A stretch of DNA of 64,000 bases from Microbacterium enclense (GCA_038182865.1 CP116226.1:3782001-3846000), one strand, 5' to 3'. Counted from the stretch's first letter, positions 44,198 to 59,585 are shown. Program-made: numbers and translations. The notes: generated from the sequence alone by a model not told the origin.

Positions 44198-45748
44198 ATG
44201 GTCGTAGAGATCACCCCGGGTCACAACCCCCTGCGCGATCCTGAGGATCGCCGTCTGAGCCGCATCGCCGGCCCCAGCGCGCTCGTCATCTTCGGTGTCA
44301 CGGGCGACCTGTCCCGCAAGAAGCTCATGCCGGCGGTGTACGACCTCGCCAACCGCGGTCTGCTGCCCCCGGGCTTCGCGCTCGTGGGCTTCGCCCGTCG
44401 CGACTGGGAGGACCAGGACTTCGCGAAGGTCGTGTACGAGTCCGTCAAGCAGTACGCCCGCACGGAGTTCCGTGAGGAGACGTGGAAAGAACTGCTGGAG
44501 GGCATCCGTTTCGTCCAGGGCGAGTTCGACGACCCCGCGGCGTTCCAGCGCCTGCGCGAGACCGTCGACCGTCTCGACGTGGAGCGCGGGACGATGGGCA
44601 ACCACGCCTACTACCTCTCGATCCCGCCGAAGGCCTTCCCCCTCGTGACCACGCAGCTGAAGGCGTCCGGTCTCGTGGGCGAGACGGCCGACGACACCAC
44701 CGGCTGGCGCCGCGTCGTCATCGAGAAGCCGTTCGGCCACGACCTCGCCTCTGCGCGTGAGTTGAACGAGGTCGTCGAGAGCGCGTTCCCCGCCGACTCG
44801 ATCTTCCGTATCGACCACTACCTCGGCAAAGAGACGGTGCAGAACATCCTGGCGCTGCGGTTCGCGAACGAGCTCTACGAGCCGATCTGGAACCGCAACT
44901 ACGTCGACCACGTGCAGATCACCATGGCCGAGGACATCGGCGTGGGCGGCCGTGCCGGCTACTACGACGGCATCGGAGCGGCGCGCGACGTCATCCAGAA
45001 CCACCTGCTGCAGCTCCTCGCGCTCACGGCGATGGAGGAGCCCATCAGCTTCAACGCCGCCGACCTGCGCGCGGAGAAGGAGAAGGTTCTCGCCGCCGTC
45101 CGGCTGCCCGAGAACCTGGCCGAGGCGACCGCGCGCGGTCAGTACGCCGGCGGGTGGCAGGGAGGCGAGGAGGTGCTCGGCTTCCTCGAGGAAGACGGCA
45201 TGAACCCTGAGTCCGTCACCGAGACGTACGCCGCGATCAAGCTCGAGATCAACACCCGCCGTTGGTCGGGCGTGCCGTTCTACGTCCGCAGCGGCAAACG
45301 TCTCGGACGCCGCGTCACCGAGGTGGCCGTCGTCTTCAAGCGCGCGCCGCAGCAGCTGTTCTCGCGCAGCCAGACGCAGGAGCTGGGGCAGAACGCCCTT
45401 GTGATCCGCGTGCAGCCCGACGAGGGTGTCACGATCCGTTTCGGCTCCAAGGTTCCGGGTGACGGCACGCAGGTGCGCGACGTCACGATGGACTTCGGCT
45501 ACGGCCACGCCTTCACCGAGGCGAGCCCCGAGGCGTACGAGCGACTCATCCTGGACGTGCTGCTCGGCGACCCGCCGCTCTTCCCCCGTCACGAGGAGGT
45601 CGAGCTCAGCTGGAAGATCCTCGACCCGATCGAAGAGTTCTGGGCCGCCGAGGGCGGCCCGCTCGAACAGTACTCGCCTGGATCGTGGGGCCCGGCGTCT
45701 GCCGACGAGCTCCTCGCCCGCGACGGCCGCACCTGGAGGCGCCCGTGA
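44198..45748 (+). CDS. zwf: Glucose-6-phosphate 1-dehydrogenase
   Basis: 516 residues. N-terminal cofactor motif FGVTGDLSRKKLMPA, EKPFGHD, and the active-site RIDHYLGKETVQN. Oxidises glucose-6-phosphate to 6-phosphogluconolactone with NADP+. Overlaps opcA by 4 nt (GTGA), the expected partner. Confidence 0.97.
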   Translation: MVVEITPGHNPLRDPEDRRLSRIAGPSALVIFGVTGDLSRKKLMPAVYDLANRGLLPPGFALVGFARRDWEDQDFAKVVYESVKQYARTEFREETWKELLEGIRFVQGEFDDPAAFQRLRETVDRLDVERGTMGNHAYYLSIPPKAFPLVTTQLKASGLVGETADDTTGWRRVVIEKPFGHDLASARELNEVVESAFPADSIFRIDHYLGKETVQNILALRFANELYEPIWNRNYVDHVQITMAEDIGVGGRAGYYDGIGAARDVIQNHLLQLLALTAMEEPISFNAADLRAEKEKVLAAVRLPENLAEATARGQYAGGWQGGEEVLGFLEEDGMNPESVTETYAAIKLEINTRRWSGVPFYVRSGKRLGRRVTEVAVVFKRAPQQLFSRSQTQELGQNALVIRVQPDEGVTIRFGSKVPGDGTQVRDVTMDFGYGHAFTEASPEAYERLILDVLLGDPPLFPRHEEVELSWKILDPIEEFWAAEGGPLEQYSPGSWGPASADELLARDGRTWRRP

Positions 45749-46692
45749 TCATCGACCTGCCCGACACCACCGTCAGCGCGATCTCGAAGAAGCTCGTCAG
45801 CGTCCGCGAAGAGGGCGGCGCCGTCGCTCTCGGCCGCGTGCTGACCCTCATCATCGTCACCCACCACGGTTCCGAAGAAGAGGTCATCGAGGCCGCGAAC
45901 GACGCCTCCCGCGAGCACCCGATGCGCGTCATCGCGATCCTGTTCGGCGAGGACGACGAGGAACCGCGCCTCGACGCGCAGATCCGCGTGGGCGGCGACG
46001 CCGGCGCGAGCGAGGTCGTCGTCCTGCGTGCGCACGGGGCGGCCGGCTCCAACGCCGAGAGCTTGGTCACCGGTCTGCTCCTGCCCGACGCGCCCGTCGT
46101 GGCGTGGTGGCCGGCGGACGCGCCCGAGAACCCGTCGAAGTCGGCCATCGGTCGCATCGCCCAGCGCCGCATCACCGACGCGTCGTCGCAGGCCGATCCC
46201 GCTGCCTGGGTCGCGCGGCTCGGCGAGCACCACGCGCCCGGCGACACCGACTTCGCGTGGACGCGGCTCACGCGTTGGCGCGAGCAGCTCGCGGCGGTTC
46301 TCGACCAGCCTCCCTACGAGCCGGTCACCGCGATCGAGGTCAAGGGCGCGGCCGACTCGCCGTCGACCGCCCTTCTAGCCGCGTGGCTCGGGCTGAAGCT
46401 CGAGGCGCCCGTGAACTACGTGTACCTGTCCCCCGAGGAGTGGGCCACCGGCATCAAGTCGGTGCGCCTGACCCGTGCGAGCGGCGACACCCTCCTCGAG
46501 CGCCCCGAGCCCGCGGTGGCCGTGCTGACGCAGCCCGGCCAGCCCACGCACGACCTCGCTTTCCCCCGGCGGACGCTGCGCGAGTGCCTCGCAGAGGAGC
46601 TGCGTCGTCTCGACCCCGACGTCCTCTACGGGCGGGTCATCACCGAGTGCGCGCACCTGCTCCGCACGGCGGACGAGCGGAGCGACACATGA
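45745..46692 (+). CDS. opcA: Glucose-6-phosphate dehydrogenase assembly protein OpcA
   Basis: 315 residues, GTG start within the zwf stop. Conserved LPDTTVSAISKKLVSVREEGGAVALGRVLTLIIVT and VVAWWPADAPENPSKSAIGRIAQRRITDA. Required for Zwf activity in actinobacteria and cyanobacteria. Overlaps pgl by 4 nt. Confidence 0.95.
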   Translation: MIIDLPDTTVSAISKKLVSVREEGGAVALGRVLTLIIVTHHGSEEEVIEAANDASREHPMRVIAILFGEDDEEPRLDAQIRVGGDAGASEVVVLRAHGAAGSNAESLVTGLLLPDAPVVAWWPADAPENPSKSAIGRIAQRRITDASSQADPAAWVARLGEHHAPGDTDFAWTRLTRWREQLAAVLDQPPYEPVTAIEVKGAADSPSTALLAAWLGLKLEAPVNYVYLSPEEWATGIKSVRLTRASGDTLLERPEPAVAVLTQPGQPTHDLAFPRRTLRECLAEELRRLDPDVLYGRVITECAHLLRTADERSDT

Positions 46693-47480
46693 CCGAGAAC
46701 GGCGCCACCAAGCGCGTGATCATCAAGCGCGACCCCGACGCGCTGGCCGAGTACGTCGCTACCCGCTTCATGAACCGCATCGTGAAGCGCGTGGCGGAAG
46801 GCAAGCGCATGCATGTCTGCCTCACCGGCGGGACGATGGGCGGGGCGGTCCTGCGCACCGCCGCCCTCGACCCCCGGGTTGCCGACATCGACTGGTCGCT
46901 CGTGCACTTCTGGTTCGGCGACGAGCGCTTCGTGCCCCGCGGCTCCGACGACCGCAACGAGAAGCAGGCGCGTGAGGCATTCCTCGACAACCTCGACATC
47001 CCCGCGGCCAACATCCACGCGGTGGCGTCGTCGGATCAGGGGCTCGACCTCGACGCGGCCGCCATCGCCTACGCCGACGAGTTGGCGCAGTTCGCCCCGT
47101 CGGATCGCAGCGAGACGGGACCATGGCCGTCGTTCGACATCTGCTTCCTGGGCGTCGGTCCCGACGCGCACATCGCCTCGCTGTTCCCGGATCGCGCCGA
47201 GATCTCGGTCACCGACCGGGCGACCGTCCCCGTGCGCGACTCTCCCAAGCCGCCGAGTGATCGCGTCTCGCTCACACGTCCTGTCATCAACTCGTCCAAG
47301 CGGGTCTGGATGGTCATCGCCGGCGCCGACAAGGCCGCCGCCCTCGGCCTCGCCCTCGCCGGAGCCAGCTATCAGAGCGTTCCCGCAGCGGGGGCCAAGG
47401 GCCGACGCCGCACCGCGTTCTTCGTCGACGAGTCGGCAGCCGACCAGGTGCCGCCGCAGCTGATCGACCGCGAGTACTGA
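46689..47480 (+). CDS. pgl: 6-phosphogluconolactonase
   Basis: 263 residues, NagB/RpiA-like fold with LTGGTMGGAVLR, FWFGDERFVPRGSDDRN and FLGVGPDAHIASLFPD. Hydrolyses 6-phosphogluconolactone. Last gene of the operon, followed by a perfect bidirectional hairpin. Confidence 0.95.
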   Translation: MTENGATKRVIIKRDPDALAEYVATRFMNRIVKRVAEGKRMHVCLTGGTMGGAVLRTAALDPRVADIDWSLVHFWFGDERFVPRGSDDRNEKQAREAFLDNLDIPAANIHAVASSDQGLDLDAAAIAYADELAQFAPSDRSETGPWPSFDICFLGVGPDAHIASLFPDRAEISVTDRATVPVRDSPKPPSDRVSLTRPVINSSKRVWMVIAGADKAAALGLALAGASYQSVPAAGAKGRRRTAFFVDESAADQVPPQLIDREY

Positions 47481-47508
47481 GCGCGAGTCGCTCGCGCGGA
47501 GAACAGAA

Positions 47509-47538
47509 AGAGACCGGATGCCATGGCATCCGGTCTCT
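47509..47538. terminator. Bidirectional terminator between pgl and rbpA
   Basis: Perfect 30-nt inverted repeat with 15-bp arms (AGAGACCGGATGCCA and complement) followed by TCTCGTTCTC. It contains a head-to-head pair of the GGATGCC word. Confidence 0.9.
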
Positions 47539-47552
47539 TCTCGTTCTCGCGC

Positions 47553-47906
47553 TTACTGTCCGCGGCGCTCGCGCAGCTGCTGGAGCGCGTCGTCGAGGAG
47601 TGACGCCGCCTCTTCGTCGGTGCGGCGCTCCTTCACGTAGGCGAGGTGCGTCTTGTACGGCTCCGACTTGGCCAGGGCCGGCGGGTTGTTCTTGTCGCGT
47701 CCGGCGGGAAGGCCGGAGTGCGGGGAGTCGATCGTCTCGGGGATCTCGTCGTCGGGGATACCCGCCGCGAAATACCGAACGGTCTCGTTACCGAGGGCGT
47801 CCCAGTACGACACGGCCACACGGTCGGCGTGGAAGCCGTGGTCCTGCTCACCCATGGGTCCGGCCCCGACGCGGGAGCCACGAATCGCGTTACCGCCAGT
47901 AGCCAT
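47553..47906 (-). CDS. rbpA: RNA polymerase-binding protein RbpA
   Basis: 117 residues, actinobacteria-specific. N-terminal SRVGAGPMGEQDHGFHADRVAVSYW, then FAAGIPDDEIPETIDSPHSGLPAGRD and the C-terminal sigma-interacting region (HLAYVKERRTDEEAASLLDDAL). Stabilises the open complex with the primary sigma factor. ATG lies one base after the secG stop, so the two are cotranscribed. Confidence 0.96.
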   Translation of the reverse strand: MATGGNAIRGSRVGAGPMGEQDHGFHADRVAVSYWDALGNETVRYFAAGIPDDEIPETIDSPHSGLPAGRDKNNPPALAKSEPYKTHLAYVKERRTDEEAASLLDDALQQLRERRGQ

Positions 47907-47907
47907 G

Positions 47908-48156
47908 TCAGATCTCCGCGAACTTGGTCAGCAGACCGAGACCCACGATGGTGACGAACCACACCAGTGCGAGAACGATCGTGAAACGGTTGAGGTTGCG
48001 TTCCGCCAGGCCCGACGAGCCGAGCGCGGAGCTCATGCCACCACCGAACATGTCGGACAGGCCGCCGCCGCGCCCCTTGTGGAGCAGGATGAGCAGGGTC
48101 AGCAGGAGGCTGGTGATGCCCAGCAGCACCTGCAGGACGAACTCGAGAATCTGCAC
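47908..48156 (-). CDS. secG: Preprotein translocase subunit SecG
   Basis: 82 residues from GTG (VQILEFVLQVLLGITSLLL). Two transmembrane helices (about 3-25 and 60-80) separated by the Gly-rich loop HKGRGGGLSDMFGGGMSSALGSSGLAERNL typical of SecG. AAAGG lies 9 to 10 nt upstream; an ATG 13 codons further up would add a polar extension. Upstream promoter TATACT (48203-48208, minus). Confidence 0.92.
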   Translation of the reverse strand: MQILEFVLQVLLGITSLLLTLLILLHKGRGGGLSDMFGGGMSSALGSSGLAERNLNRFTIVLALVWFVTIVGLGLLTKFAEI

Positions 48157-48202
48157 TGTCGAAAGCCTTTCGCTGCGGCCGGGTCGACCGCACAAGCGTC
48201 AA

Positions 48203-48208
48203 GTATAC
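48203..48208 (-). promoter_or_regulatory. -10 element of secG-rbpA
   Basis: TATACT on the minus strand, about 47 nt before the secG GTG, downstream of the tpiA terminator. Confidence 0.5.
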
Positions 48209-48227
48209 GGGGACGCGGGGTGGACGC

Positions 48228-48262
48228 ACGGATGCCCGCGGCCACGTGCCGCGGGCATCCGT
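48228..48262. terminator. Terminator of gap-pgk-tpiA
   Basis: 15-bp stem (ACGGATGCCCGCGGC with its complement) and 5-nt loop just after the tpiA stop; again built around inverted GGATGCC. Confidence 0.88.
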
Positions 48263-48269
48263 GTCGAGA

Positions 48270-49048
48270 TCAGACCCCGACGTGCTTCTGGTAGCGGATG
48301 ATCGCCGCGAACTCGTCGACGACGAGGCTCGCGCCGCCCACGAGGGCGCCGTCCACGTCAGGCTCGCGCATGAACGCGGCGATGTTGTTCGACTTCACCG
48401 AGCCGCCGTACAAGACGCGCGTGCGCGCGGCCGCGTCGGCGCCGAGCTTGTCTGCCACGACCGCACGGAGCTTGGCGCAGACCTCCTGGGCCTGATCCGG
48501 CGTCGCCGCCTGTCCGGAGCCGATCGCCCAGACCGGCTCGTACGCGACGACGATCTCGGCGTCGGATGCCACACCCTCGAGCGCCACCTCGAGCTGCCCC
48601 ACGGGCACGGCGCTGGCACCGAACTTCTCGAGGTCCTCCGAGGTCTCACCGACGCAGATCACCGGGGCCAGACCGTGACGGAGGGCCGCCTGGGTCTTCG
48701 CGGCGACGACCTCATCGGTCTCGTTGTGGAACTGTCGACGCTCAGAGTGACCGATGATCACGTAGCGCGCGTTCAGCTTCGCGAGGAACTGTCCGGAGAT
48801 CTCACCGGTGTAGGCACCCGAGTCGTGAGCCGACAGATCCTGCGCGCCCAGGGCGAACTCGATCTTGTCGGCGTCGAGAAGCGTCTGCACGGTGCGCAGG
48901 TCGGTGAACGGCGGGAAGACCGCCACCTCGACGCTGCCGTTCTCGTGCTTGGCTTCCTTCAACGTCCAGTGCAGCTTCTGGACGAACGCGACCGCCTGCA
49001 GGTGGTCGAGGTTCATCTTCCAGTTGCCGGCGATGAGGGGGGTTCTGG

Positions 49049-49058
<10 letters not shown>
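48270..49058 (-). CDS. tpiA: Triosephosphate isomerase
   Basis: 262 residues. GNWKMN with catalytic Lys14, GHSERRQ with His, and VVAYEPVWAIGSG with catalytic Glu. ATG 49058 is chosen because GGAGG lies 7 nt upstream; it overlaps the pgk stop by 10 nt. A GTG at 49052 with a 4-nt overlap is the alternative. Confidence 0.96.
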
Positions 49059-50263
<1,205 letters not shown>

Positions 50264-50269
50264 GAAGGG

Positions 50270-51295
<1,026 letters not shown>

Positions 51296-51344
51296 TCAGT
51301 TGTGCGCGAGAAGCGCGTGATTGCGGTGTTCGCTGGCGGACAAC

Positions 51345-51376
51345 GGCGTCCCGGTGAGGTGTCCCACCGGGACGCC
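51345..51376. terminator. Terminator after sodA
   Basis: 12-bp stem GGCGTCCCGGTG / CACCGGGACGCC with an 8-nt loop, between sodA and gap on the minus strand. Confidence 0.8.
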
Positions 51377-51383
51377 GCACCGC

Positions 51384-52010
51384 TTACGACAGTACCAGCA
51401 GACCCGCCGTCTTCTCTCGGGCAGCGGCGAAGCGCTCCTGGGCGTCGGCCCAGTTCGCGATGTTCCAGAACGCCTTCACGTAGTCGGCGCGCACGTTCTT
51501 GTAGTCGAGGTAGTACGCGTGCTCCCACACGTCGAGGAGGAGGATCGGCACGGTGCCCGCGACGATCTGACCCTGCTGGTCGAAGAACTGCTGGATGATC
51601 AGGTTCTGACCGATGGAGTCCCAGAACAGACCCGCCCAGCCCGAGCCCTGCACGCCGAGGGCGGCAGCGGTGAACTGCGCACGGAAGGCGTCGAACGATC
51701 CGAACTGGTCATCGATGGCGGCCTCGAGGTCGCCGGTGGGCTTGTCGCCACCGTTCGGCGAGAGGTTCGTCCAGAAGATCGAGTGGTTGGTGTGACCGCC
51801 CAGGTTGAACGCGAGGTCCTTCTGCAGGCGGTTGATGTTGGCGAAGTCGCCCTTCTCGCGCGCTTCGGCGAGCAGGTCGAGGGTGGCGTTCGCGCCGTTC
51901 ACATACGTCTGGTGGTGCTTGCTGTAGTGCAGCTCCATGATGGTCGCACTGATGTGCGGCTCCAGCGCGGCGTAGTCGTAAGGGAGTTCGGGCAGTGTGT
52001 ACTTCGCCAT
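51384..52010 (-). CDS. sodA: Superoxide dismutase (Mn/Fe)
   Basis: 208 residues. Metal ligands His28 ([13 protein letters not shown]), the His in [10 protein letters not shown], and the [11 protein letters not shown]sp and His. Cambialistic Mn/Fe type; [13 protein letters not shown] suggests Mn. No signal peptide. GGAAG precedes ATG by about 9 nt. Monocistronic: a terminator lies on each side. Confidence 0.95.
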   Translation of the reverse strand: MAKYTLPELPYDYAALEPHISATIMELHYSKHHQTYVNGANATLDLLAEAREKGDFANINRLQKDLAFNLGGHTNHSIFWTNLSPNGGDKPTGDLEAAIDDQFGSFDAFRAQFTAAALGVQGSGWAGLFWDSIGQNLIIQQFFDQQGQIVAGTVPILLLDVWEHAYYLDYKNVRADYVKAFWNIANWADAQERFAAAREKTAGLLVLS

Positions 52011-52175
52011 GGTCTCTACTTCCGGATCGGTCGCTGCGCCGAGGCCTCAACGCAAGAAACGACGCGCAGCGAGGGTGACGTTTTCATCCTACTGACGAGT
52101 AACGCCGGACCCCCGGGGTTGCTTCCCCATGTGACCGAACTCGGGTCACCCGGGCGCGTCGAGGCGCGAGCGGAT

Positions 52176-52199
52176 CGGATGCCGGAGGCGTGGCATCCG
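52176..52199. terminator. Weak hairpin after whiA
   Basis: CGGATGCC / GGCATCCG stem of 8 bp with an 8-nt loop, just beyond the whiA stop. The stem is entirely the inverted GGATGCC word. Confidence 0.5.
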
Positions 52200-52206
52200 G
52201 AGAGAC

Positions 52207-53184
52207 TCAGCCCTCGATGCCCACCGGCACGGCGGCCTCGGTACCGGGGATGCCCTCGACTTCCGCCTTCTTGTCGGCCATGGCCAGGAGGCGACGGATG
52301 CGGCCCGCGACGGCGTCCTTCGTCAGGGGCGGGTCGGCGTGGTGGCCGAGCTCATCCAGGCTCGCGTCGCGGTGGGCGAGACGGAGTTCGCCGGCTTGCT
52401 GCAGGTGCTCGGGCACCTCGTCCCCGAGGATCTCCAAGGCCCGCTCGACGCGGGCGCACGCGGCGACGGCAGCCTGTGCGGAGCGGCGGAGGTTGGCGTC
52501 GTCGAAGTTGACGAGACGGTTCACGCCCGCGCGCACCTCACGGCGCTGGCGCATCTGGTCCCACTCCCCCGCCGTACGGCGCGCACCCATCTCGTAGAGG
52601 GCGCCACGGATGGCTTCCCCGTCGCGCACGACGACGCGCGGAACGCCCCGCACCTCTCGCGCCTTCGCCGGGATGCCGATGCGATGCCCGGCGCCGACGA
52701 GGGCCATGGCGGCCTCGGACGACGGGCACGAGATCTCCAACGCGGCCGAGCGTCCCGGGTCGCTGAGCGACCCGCTGGCGAGGAAGGCGCCGCGCCAGAT
52801 CGCGCTGAGGTCGGGACGGGATCCCGTGGTCAGTTTGTTGGGGAGGCCGCGGACGGGGCGACGGCGCTGGTCGAGGAGACCCGTCTGTCGCGCCAGGGTC
52901 TCGCCCGCTTCGATGACGCGAACCGCGTAGTAGCCGCCCGTGCGGCCGCCGGAGCCCTGCACGTGGTGCAGTTCCGGGCGCACCCCGTAGAGCTCGACGA
53001 GGTCGCGGGCCACGCGACGTGCCAGCACGTCCGAGTCGAGCTCGGCCTCGACGGCGACGCGGTTGGCGATCGAGTGCAATCCGCCGGAGAAGCGCAGGAT
53101 GGCCGTGAGCTCGGCGACGCGCGCGGTGGGGCGCGGGTCACGGACGGTGATGAGCTCGGCCTTCACGTCGGCGGTCAGCGGCAC
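52207..53184 (-). CDS. whiA: Sporulation/cell-division regulator WhiA
   Basis: 325 residues. N-terminal LAGLIDADG-homing-endonuclease-like domain (about 1-220; [23 protein letters not shown]) and C-terminal helix-turn-helix ([37 protein letters not shown]). DNA-binding regulator of division genes in actinobacteria. Downstream of rapZ, but yvcK, usually between the two, is absent. A G-rich tract lies 15-40 nt before the ATG. Confidence 0.95.
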   Translation of the reverse strand: MPLTADVKAELITVRDPRPTARVAELTAILRFSGGLHSIANRVAVEAELDSDVLARRVARDLVELYGVRPELHHVQGSGGRTGGYYAVRVIEAGETLARQTGLLDQRRRPVRGLPNKLTTGSRPDLSAIWRGAFLASGSLSDPGRSAALEISCPSSEAAMALVGAGHRIGIPAKAREVRGVPRVVVRDGEAIRGALYEMGARRTAGEWDQMRQRREVRAGVNRLVNFDDANLRRSAQAAVAACARVERALEILGDEVPEHLQQAGELRLAHRDASLDELGHHADPPLTKDAVAGRIRRLLAMADKKAEVEGIPGTEAAVPVGIEG

Positions 53185-53199
53185 GGTACTCCTCGGTTC

Positions 53200-53225
53200 G
53201 GGGGGGGGTGGGGGCGGGGACGAGG
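53200..53225. other. G-tract with G-quadruplex potential between rapZ and whiA
   Basis: Plus strand reads nine G, T, five G, C, four G, then ACGAGGG: four G-runs in about 25 nt. It is C-rich in the whiA/rapZ transcript and lies just upstream of the whiA ribosome-binding region. Confidence 0.6.
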
Positions 53226-53232
53226 GTACAGC

Positions 53233-54111
53233 CTACTCGCGGCCGAGGTCGCGGTGAGCCACGCGAACGGCCACCCCCGGGATCCCCTCCAAACGCTCAG
53301 CCAGCTCGCGCGACATGACGACGGAGCGGTGCTTGCCCCCCGTGCATCCGATGGCGACGACCGAGTGACGCTTGTTCTCGCGCTGATAGCCCTCGAGCAC
53401 GGGGCGCAGGGCGGCCGCGTACGCATCCAGGAACTCCGCCGCGCCTTCCTGGCCCAGAACGTACTCCCGCACGGCGGGATCCTCGCCGGTCAGGGGGCGC
53501 AGATCCTCGCTCCAGAACGGGTTCGGCAGGAATCGCATGTCGGCCACGAGGTCGACGTCGGGGGGAAGCCCGTACTTGAACCCGAAGCTCATCAGCGTCA
53601 CCGTGTGCCGTGCCGCCCCCTGCTCTCCGAAGAGCTGGACCGCACGCAGAGAAAGCTGGTGCACGTTGAACATCGACGTGTCGATGACGATGTCGGCCGC
53701 CTCGCGCACGGGCGCCAAGCGCTCGCGTTCTCGACGGATGCCGTCGAGGATGGTCCCGTCGCCCTGCAGCGGGTGCGGTCGACGAACGGCCTCGAACCGA
53801 CGGACGAGGACGGCGTCGGAGGCGTCCAGGAAAACGACGCGCACCTGTCGGCCGGCCTGCAGCGACCGCATGGCCTCGGGGAGATCGCTGAAGAGGGTGC
53901 GGCCGCGCACATCGACGACGACCGCCACCCGCGGGACCGCCCCGCCGGCGAGATCGGCGAGCTCGAGCAGCGGACGCAGCATCAGTGGCGGCAGGTTGTC
54001 GACCACGTACCAGTCGAGGTCTTCCAGGGCGTTCGCCACGGTCGAGCGACCGGCGCCCGACATGCCCGTGACGATCAGCACGTCGCCTGGTTCGTCTCGG
54101 CCCGGTTCCAT
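53233..54111 (-). CDS. rapZ: RNase adapter protein RapZ (YvcJ)
   Basis: 292 residues. N-terminal P-loop [18 protein letters not shown] (GMSGAGRS at 16-23), then DLPP and [10 protein letters not shown]-terminal domain [20 protein letters not shown]. In E. coli it steers RNase E to the GlmZ RNA; in actinobacteria the partner is unclear. 29 nt downstream of uvrC. Confidence 0.92.
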   Translation of the reverse strand: MEPGRDEPGDVLIVTGMSGAGRSTVANALEDLDWYVVDNLPPLMLRPLLELADLAGGAVPRVAVVVDVRGRTLFSDLPEAMRSLQAGRQVRVVFLDASDAVLVRRFEAVRRPHPLQGDGTILDGIRRERERLAPVREAADIVIDTSMFNVHQLSLRAVQLFGEQGAARHTVTLMSFGFKYGLPPDVDLVADMRFLPNPFWSEDLRPLTGEDPAVREYVLGQEGAAEFLDAYAAALRPVLEGYQRENKRHSVVAIGCTGGKHRSVVMSRELAERLEGIPGVAVRVAHRDLGRE

Positions 54112-54140
54112 GGCGGTCGCCTCCCGTCGTCGCGTCCAGC

Positions 54141-56084
54141 CTACCGAGACAGATGCGTGTGGATCGCCTCGGCCAGGGCCGGACCGATACCGGGGAGCTC
54201 GGTGATCTCGTCGGGCGTCGCCTGCTTCAAGGCCGAGACCGACCCGAAGTGACGCAGCAGAGCCTTGATGCGTGTATCGCCGAGCCCCGGCACCTCGGTC
54301 AGCACGCTCGTGATGTCGCGCTTGCGGCGCTTGCGCTGGTGCACGATCGCGAAGCGGTGCGCCTCGTCACGGAGGCGCTGCAGGAGGTACAGCGCCTCGG
54401 ACGTGCGGGGGAGGATCACCGGGTACTCCTCCCCCGGCAGCCACACCTCTTCGAGGCGTTTCGCGATGCCGCACAGCGCGATCTCCTCGTGTCCGGCATC
54501 CGCCAGAGCCCGCGCGGCAGCCGCGACCTGCGGTTGCCCGCCGTCGACGACGAGGAGTTGAGGGCGGTACGCGAACCGCGGACGCTTCCGCGCCGTGACG
54601 ACCTCCCCCTCCGCCGTGGCCTCCGCCGAGTCGGGGGCGGCCACGATCGCTCCACCGATGGTCTCGGGCTCGTCGTCATCCGGACGATCGAGGTAGGCCA
54701 ATCGACGTGTGAGCACCTGATACATCGAGTCGGTGTCATCGGTCGTCTCGGCCACTCCGAACGAGCGGTACTGGTCCTTGCGTGGCAGTCCGTCCTCGAA
54801 CACGACCATGGATGCCACGACGTTCGTGCCCGAGAGGTGCGAGACGTCGAAGCACTCGATGCGCAGGGGCGCCTCGGTCAGCCCGAGCGCCTCCTGCAGG
54901 TCGGTGAGGGCCTGCGACCGTGCGACGTAGTCGCTGGTGCGACGCGTCTTGTGCAGCATCAGCGCCTGCTGGGCGTTCAATGTCGCGGTCTTGAGGAGGT
55001 CGGCTTTTCGCCCGCGCTGGGCGACCTGCAGCGTGACCGGACGGCCGCGCCGCTCGCGCAGCCAGGCCTCGAGCTGATCAGCGTCGTCGGGCAGCTCGGG
55101 CACCAGCACCTGACGCGGGATGTCAGCGGCATCCGCGTCTCCGTAGGTGCGTTGCAGGACCTGGTCGACGAGGTCGGCACCGGAGATGTCGATCTCCTTC
55201 TCGATCGTCGTGGCCCGCACCCCGCGGACACGACCGCCTCGCACGACGAAGTGCTGCACGGTGGCGGCGAGTTCGTCTTCCGCGATGCCGAAGAGGTCGG
55301 CATCCGTGTCGGAGGCGAGCACGAGCGCGCTCTTACCGAGCACCGCGTCGATGGCCTGCAGACGGTCGCGATAGAGCGCCGCCGACTCGTAGTCCATCGC
55401 CGCCGATGCTTCCTTCATCCGCGCGGTCAGCTGCTTCGTGAAGCGCTGGTCGCCGCCGGACATGAACGCGATGAAGTCGTTCACGATCGCGCGGTGTTCC
55501 TCGATCGTGACCTTCATCGAACAGGGACCGCCGCAGCGACCGATCTGGCCGGGGAAGCAGGGCCTCCCCGACTGCATGGCCTTCTTGTACGACGAGTCGC
55601 TGCAGGTGCGGATCGGGAAGACCTTGATCATGAGGTCGATGGTGTCGTGCACCGCCCACACCTTCGGGTACGGCCCGAAGTACTTCGCCCCGCGGATCTT
55701 GTGGTTGCGGGTGACGATGACGCGCGGCGCCTCATCGGCGAGGGTGATCGCCATGTAGGGGTAGGACTTGTCGTCCTTGTAGCGGACATTGAACGGCGGA
55801 TCGAATTCTTTGATCCACATGTACTCGAGCTGGAGCGAGTCGATGTCGCTGGGTACGACCGTCCATTCCACACTCGCCGCCGTCGTGACCATTCGACGGG
55901 TGCGTTCGTGGAGGGAGTGCAGCGGGGCGAAGTAGTTGGACAGTCGGGCCCGCAGGTTCTTCGCCTTGCCGACGTAGAGCACCCGGCCTTCGGCGTCGCG
56001 GAACCGATAGACCCCCGGGTTCGTGGGGATCTCGCCGGCTTTCGGACGGTAGGGAAGGTGCGACACCCGTTCTCGGGATGCCAT
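54141..56084 (-). CDS. uvrC: Excinuclease ABC subunit UvrC
   Basis: 647 residues. GIY-YIG 3' nuclease ([29 protein letters not shown], about 20-60), UVR motif near 207, RNase-H-like 5' nuclease ([26 protein letters not shown]) and C-terminal tandem helix-hairpin-helix ([17 protein letters not shown]). Dual incision in nucleotide excision repair. Starts 3 nt after the uvrA stop. Confidence 0.97.
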   Translation of the reverse strand: MASRERVSHLPYRPKAGEIPTNPGVYRFRDAEGRVLYVGKAKNLRARLSNYFAPLHSLHERTRRMVTTAASVEWTVVPSDIDSLQLEYMWIKEFDPPFNVRYKDDKSYPYMAITLADEAPRVIVTRNHKIRGAKYFGPYPKVWAVHDTIDLMIKVFPIRTCSDSSYKKAMQSGRPCFPGQIGRCGGPCSMKVTIEEHRAIVNDFIAFMSGGDQRFTKQLTARMKEASAAMDYESAALYRDRLQAIDAVLGKSALVLASDTDADLFGIAEDELAATVQHFVVRGGRVRGVRATTIEKEIDISGADLVDQVLQRTYGDADAADIPRQVLVPELPDDADQLEAWLRERRGRPVTLQVAQRGRKADLLKTATLNAQQALMLHKTRRTSDYVARSQALTDLQEALGLTEAPLRIECFDVSHLSGTNVVASMVVFEDGLPRKDQYRSFGVAETTDDTDSMYQVLTRRLAYLDRPDDDEPETIGGAIVAAPDSAEATAEGEVVTARKRPRFAYRPQLLVVDGGQPQVAAAARALADAGHEEIALCGIAKRLEEVWLPGEEYPVILPRTSEALYLLQRLRDEAHRFAIVHQRKRRKRDITSVLTEVPGLGDTRIKALLRHFGSVSALKQATPDEITELPGIGPALAEAIHTHLSR

Positions 56085-56087
56085 GGC

Positions 56088-59054
<2,967 letters not shown>

Positions 59055-59083
59055 CTGTTAAGTCTAGGTGGGGCCTCCGACAT
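59055..59083 (-). promoter_or_regulatory. DNA-damage-type promoter (RecA-NDp/PafBC-like) of uvrA
   Basis: Minus strand: ATGTCGGAG (59083-59075), 8 nt, TAGACT (59066-59061), 6 nt, GTG at 59054. Matches the uvrB promoter at almost every base from the block through -10. Confidence 0.65.
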
Positions 59084-59132
59084 CGGTCCCGGGTTCGCCT
59101 CCGGCGCACGGATGTGCACAGGGCCGCCGCAC

Positions 59133-59567
59133 TCAGCCCCGGTCGCGAGGGGTCGCGGCGAACGGAGCGAGACCGTCTCGCAGCGCGACGAGAGCGGACT
59201 CGTCGATGCCGACACGCTCCATGATCTTCCCCGGCACCTCGAGCGCCGCGGCCCGCAAGGCGGCCCCCTCGTCGGTCAGCGCGATGTCGAGCACCCGCTC
59301 ATCGTCGGCGCGGCGCGTACGGACGACCCGCCCCTGCGCCTCGAGACGCTTCACGAGCGGGGAGAGAGTTGCCGGCTCCATCGCGAGCTCCGTCGCGAGG
59401 GCACCCAGGGACCGCGGGGCGTCTTCCCACAGGGCGAGCATGACGAGGTACTGCGGATGCGTCAGACCGAGCGGTTCGAGCACCGGCCGATAGATCGAGA
59501 CGACATTGCGGGCGGCGGTGACCAGGGCGAAGCAGACCTGGTTCTCCAGCTTCAACTGATCGTCCAC
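59133..59567 (-). CDS. MarR/OhrR-family organic-peroxide-type regulator
   Basis: 144 residues. N-terminal LENQVCFALVTAARNVVSIYRPVLEPLGLTHPQYLVMLALWE is the OhrR signature, with the peroxide-sensing Cys (residue 9 here, in the position of B. subtilis Cys15). Winged-helix core RRADDERVLDIALT. GTG start with GAGGAGGAG upstream. Divergent from a small Cys/His-rich gene; the palindrome TTAGT-AC-ACTAA lies between. No ohr gene is adjacent. Confidence 0.9.
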   Translation of the reverse strand: MDDQLKLENQVCFALVTAARNVVSIYRPVLEPLGLTHPQYLVMLALWEDAPRSLGALATELAMEPATLSPLVKRLEAQGRVVRTRRADDERVLDIALTDEGAALRAAALEVPGKIMERVGIDESALVALRDGLAPFAATPRDRG

Positions 59568-59585
59568 GCACTCCTCCTCAAATCG

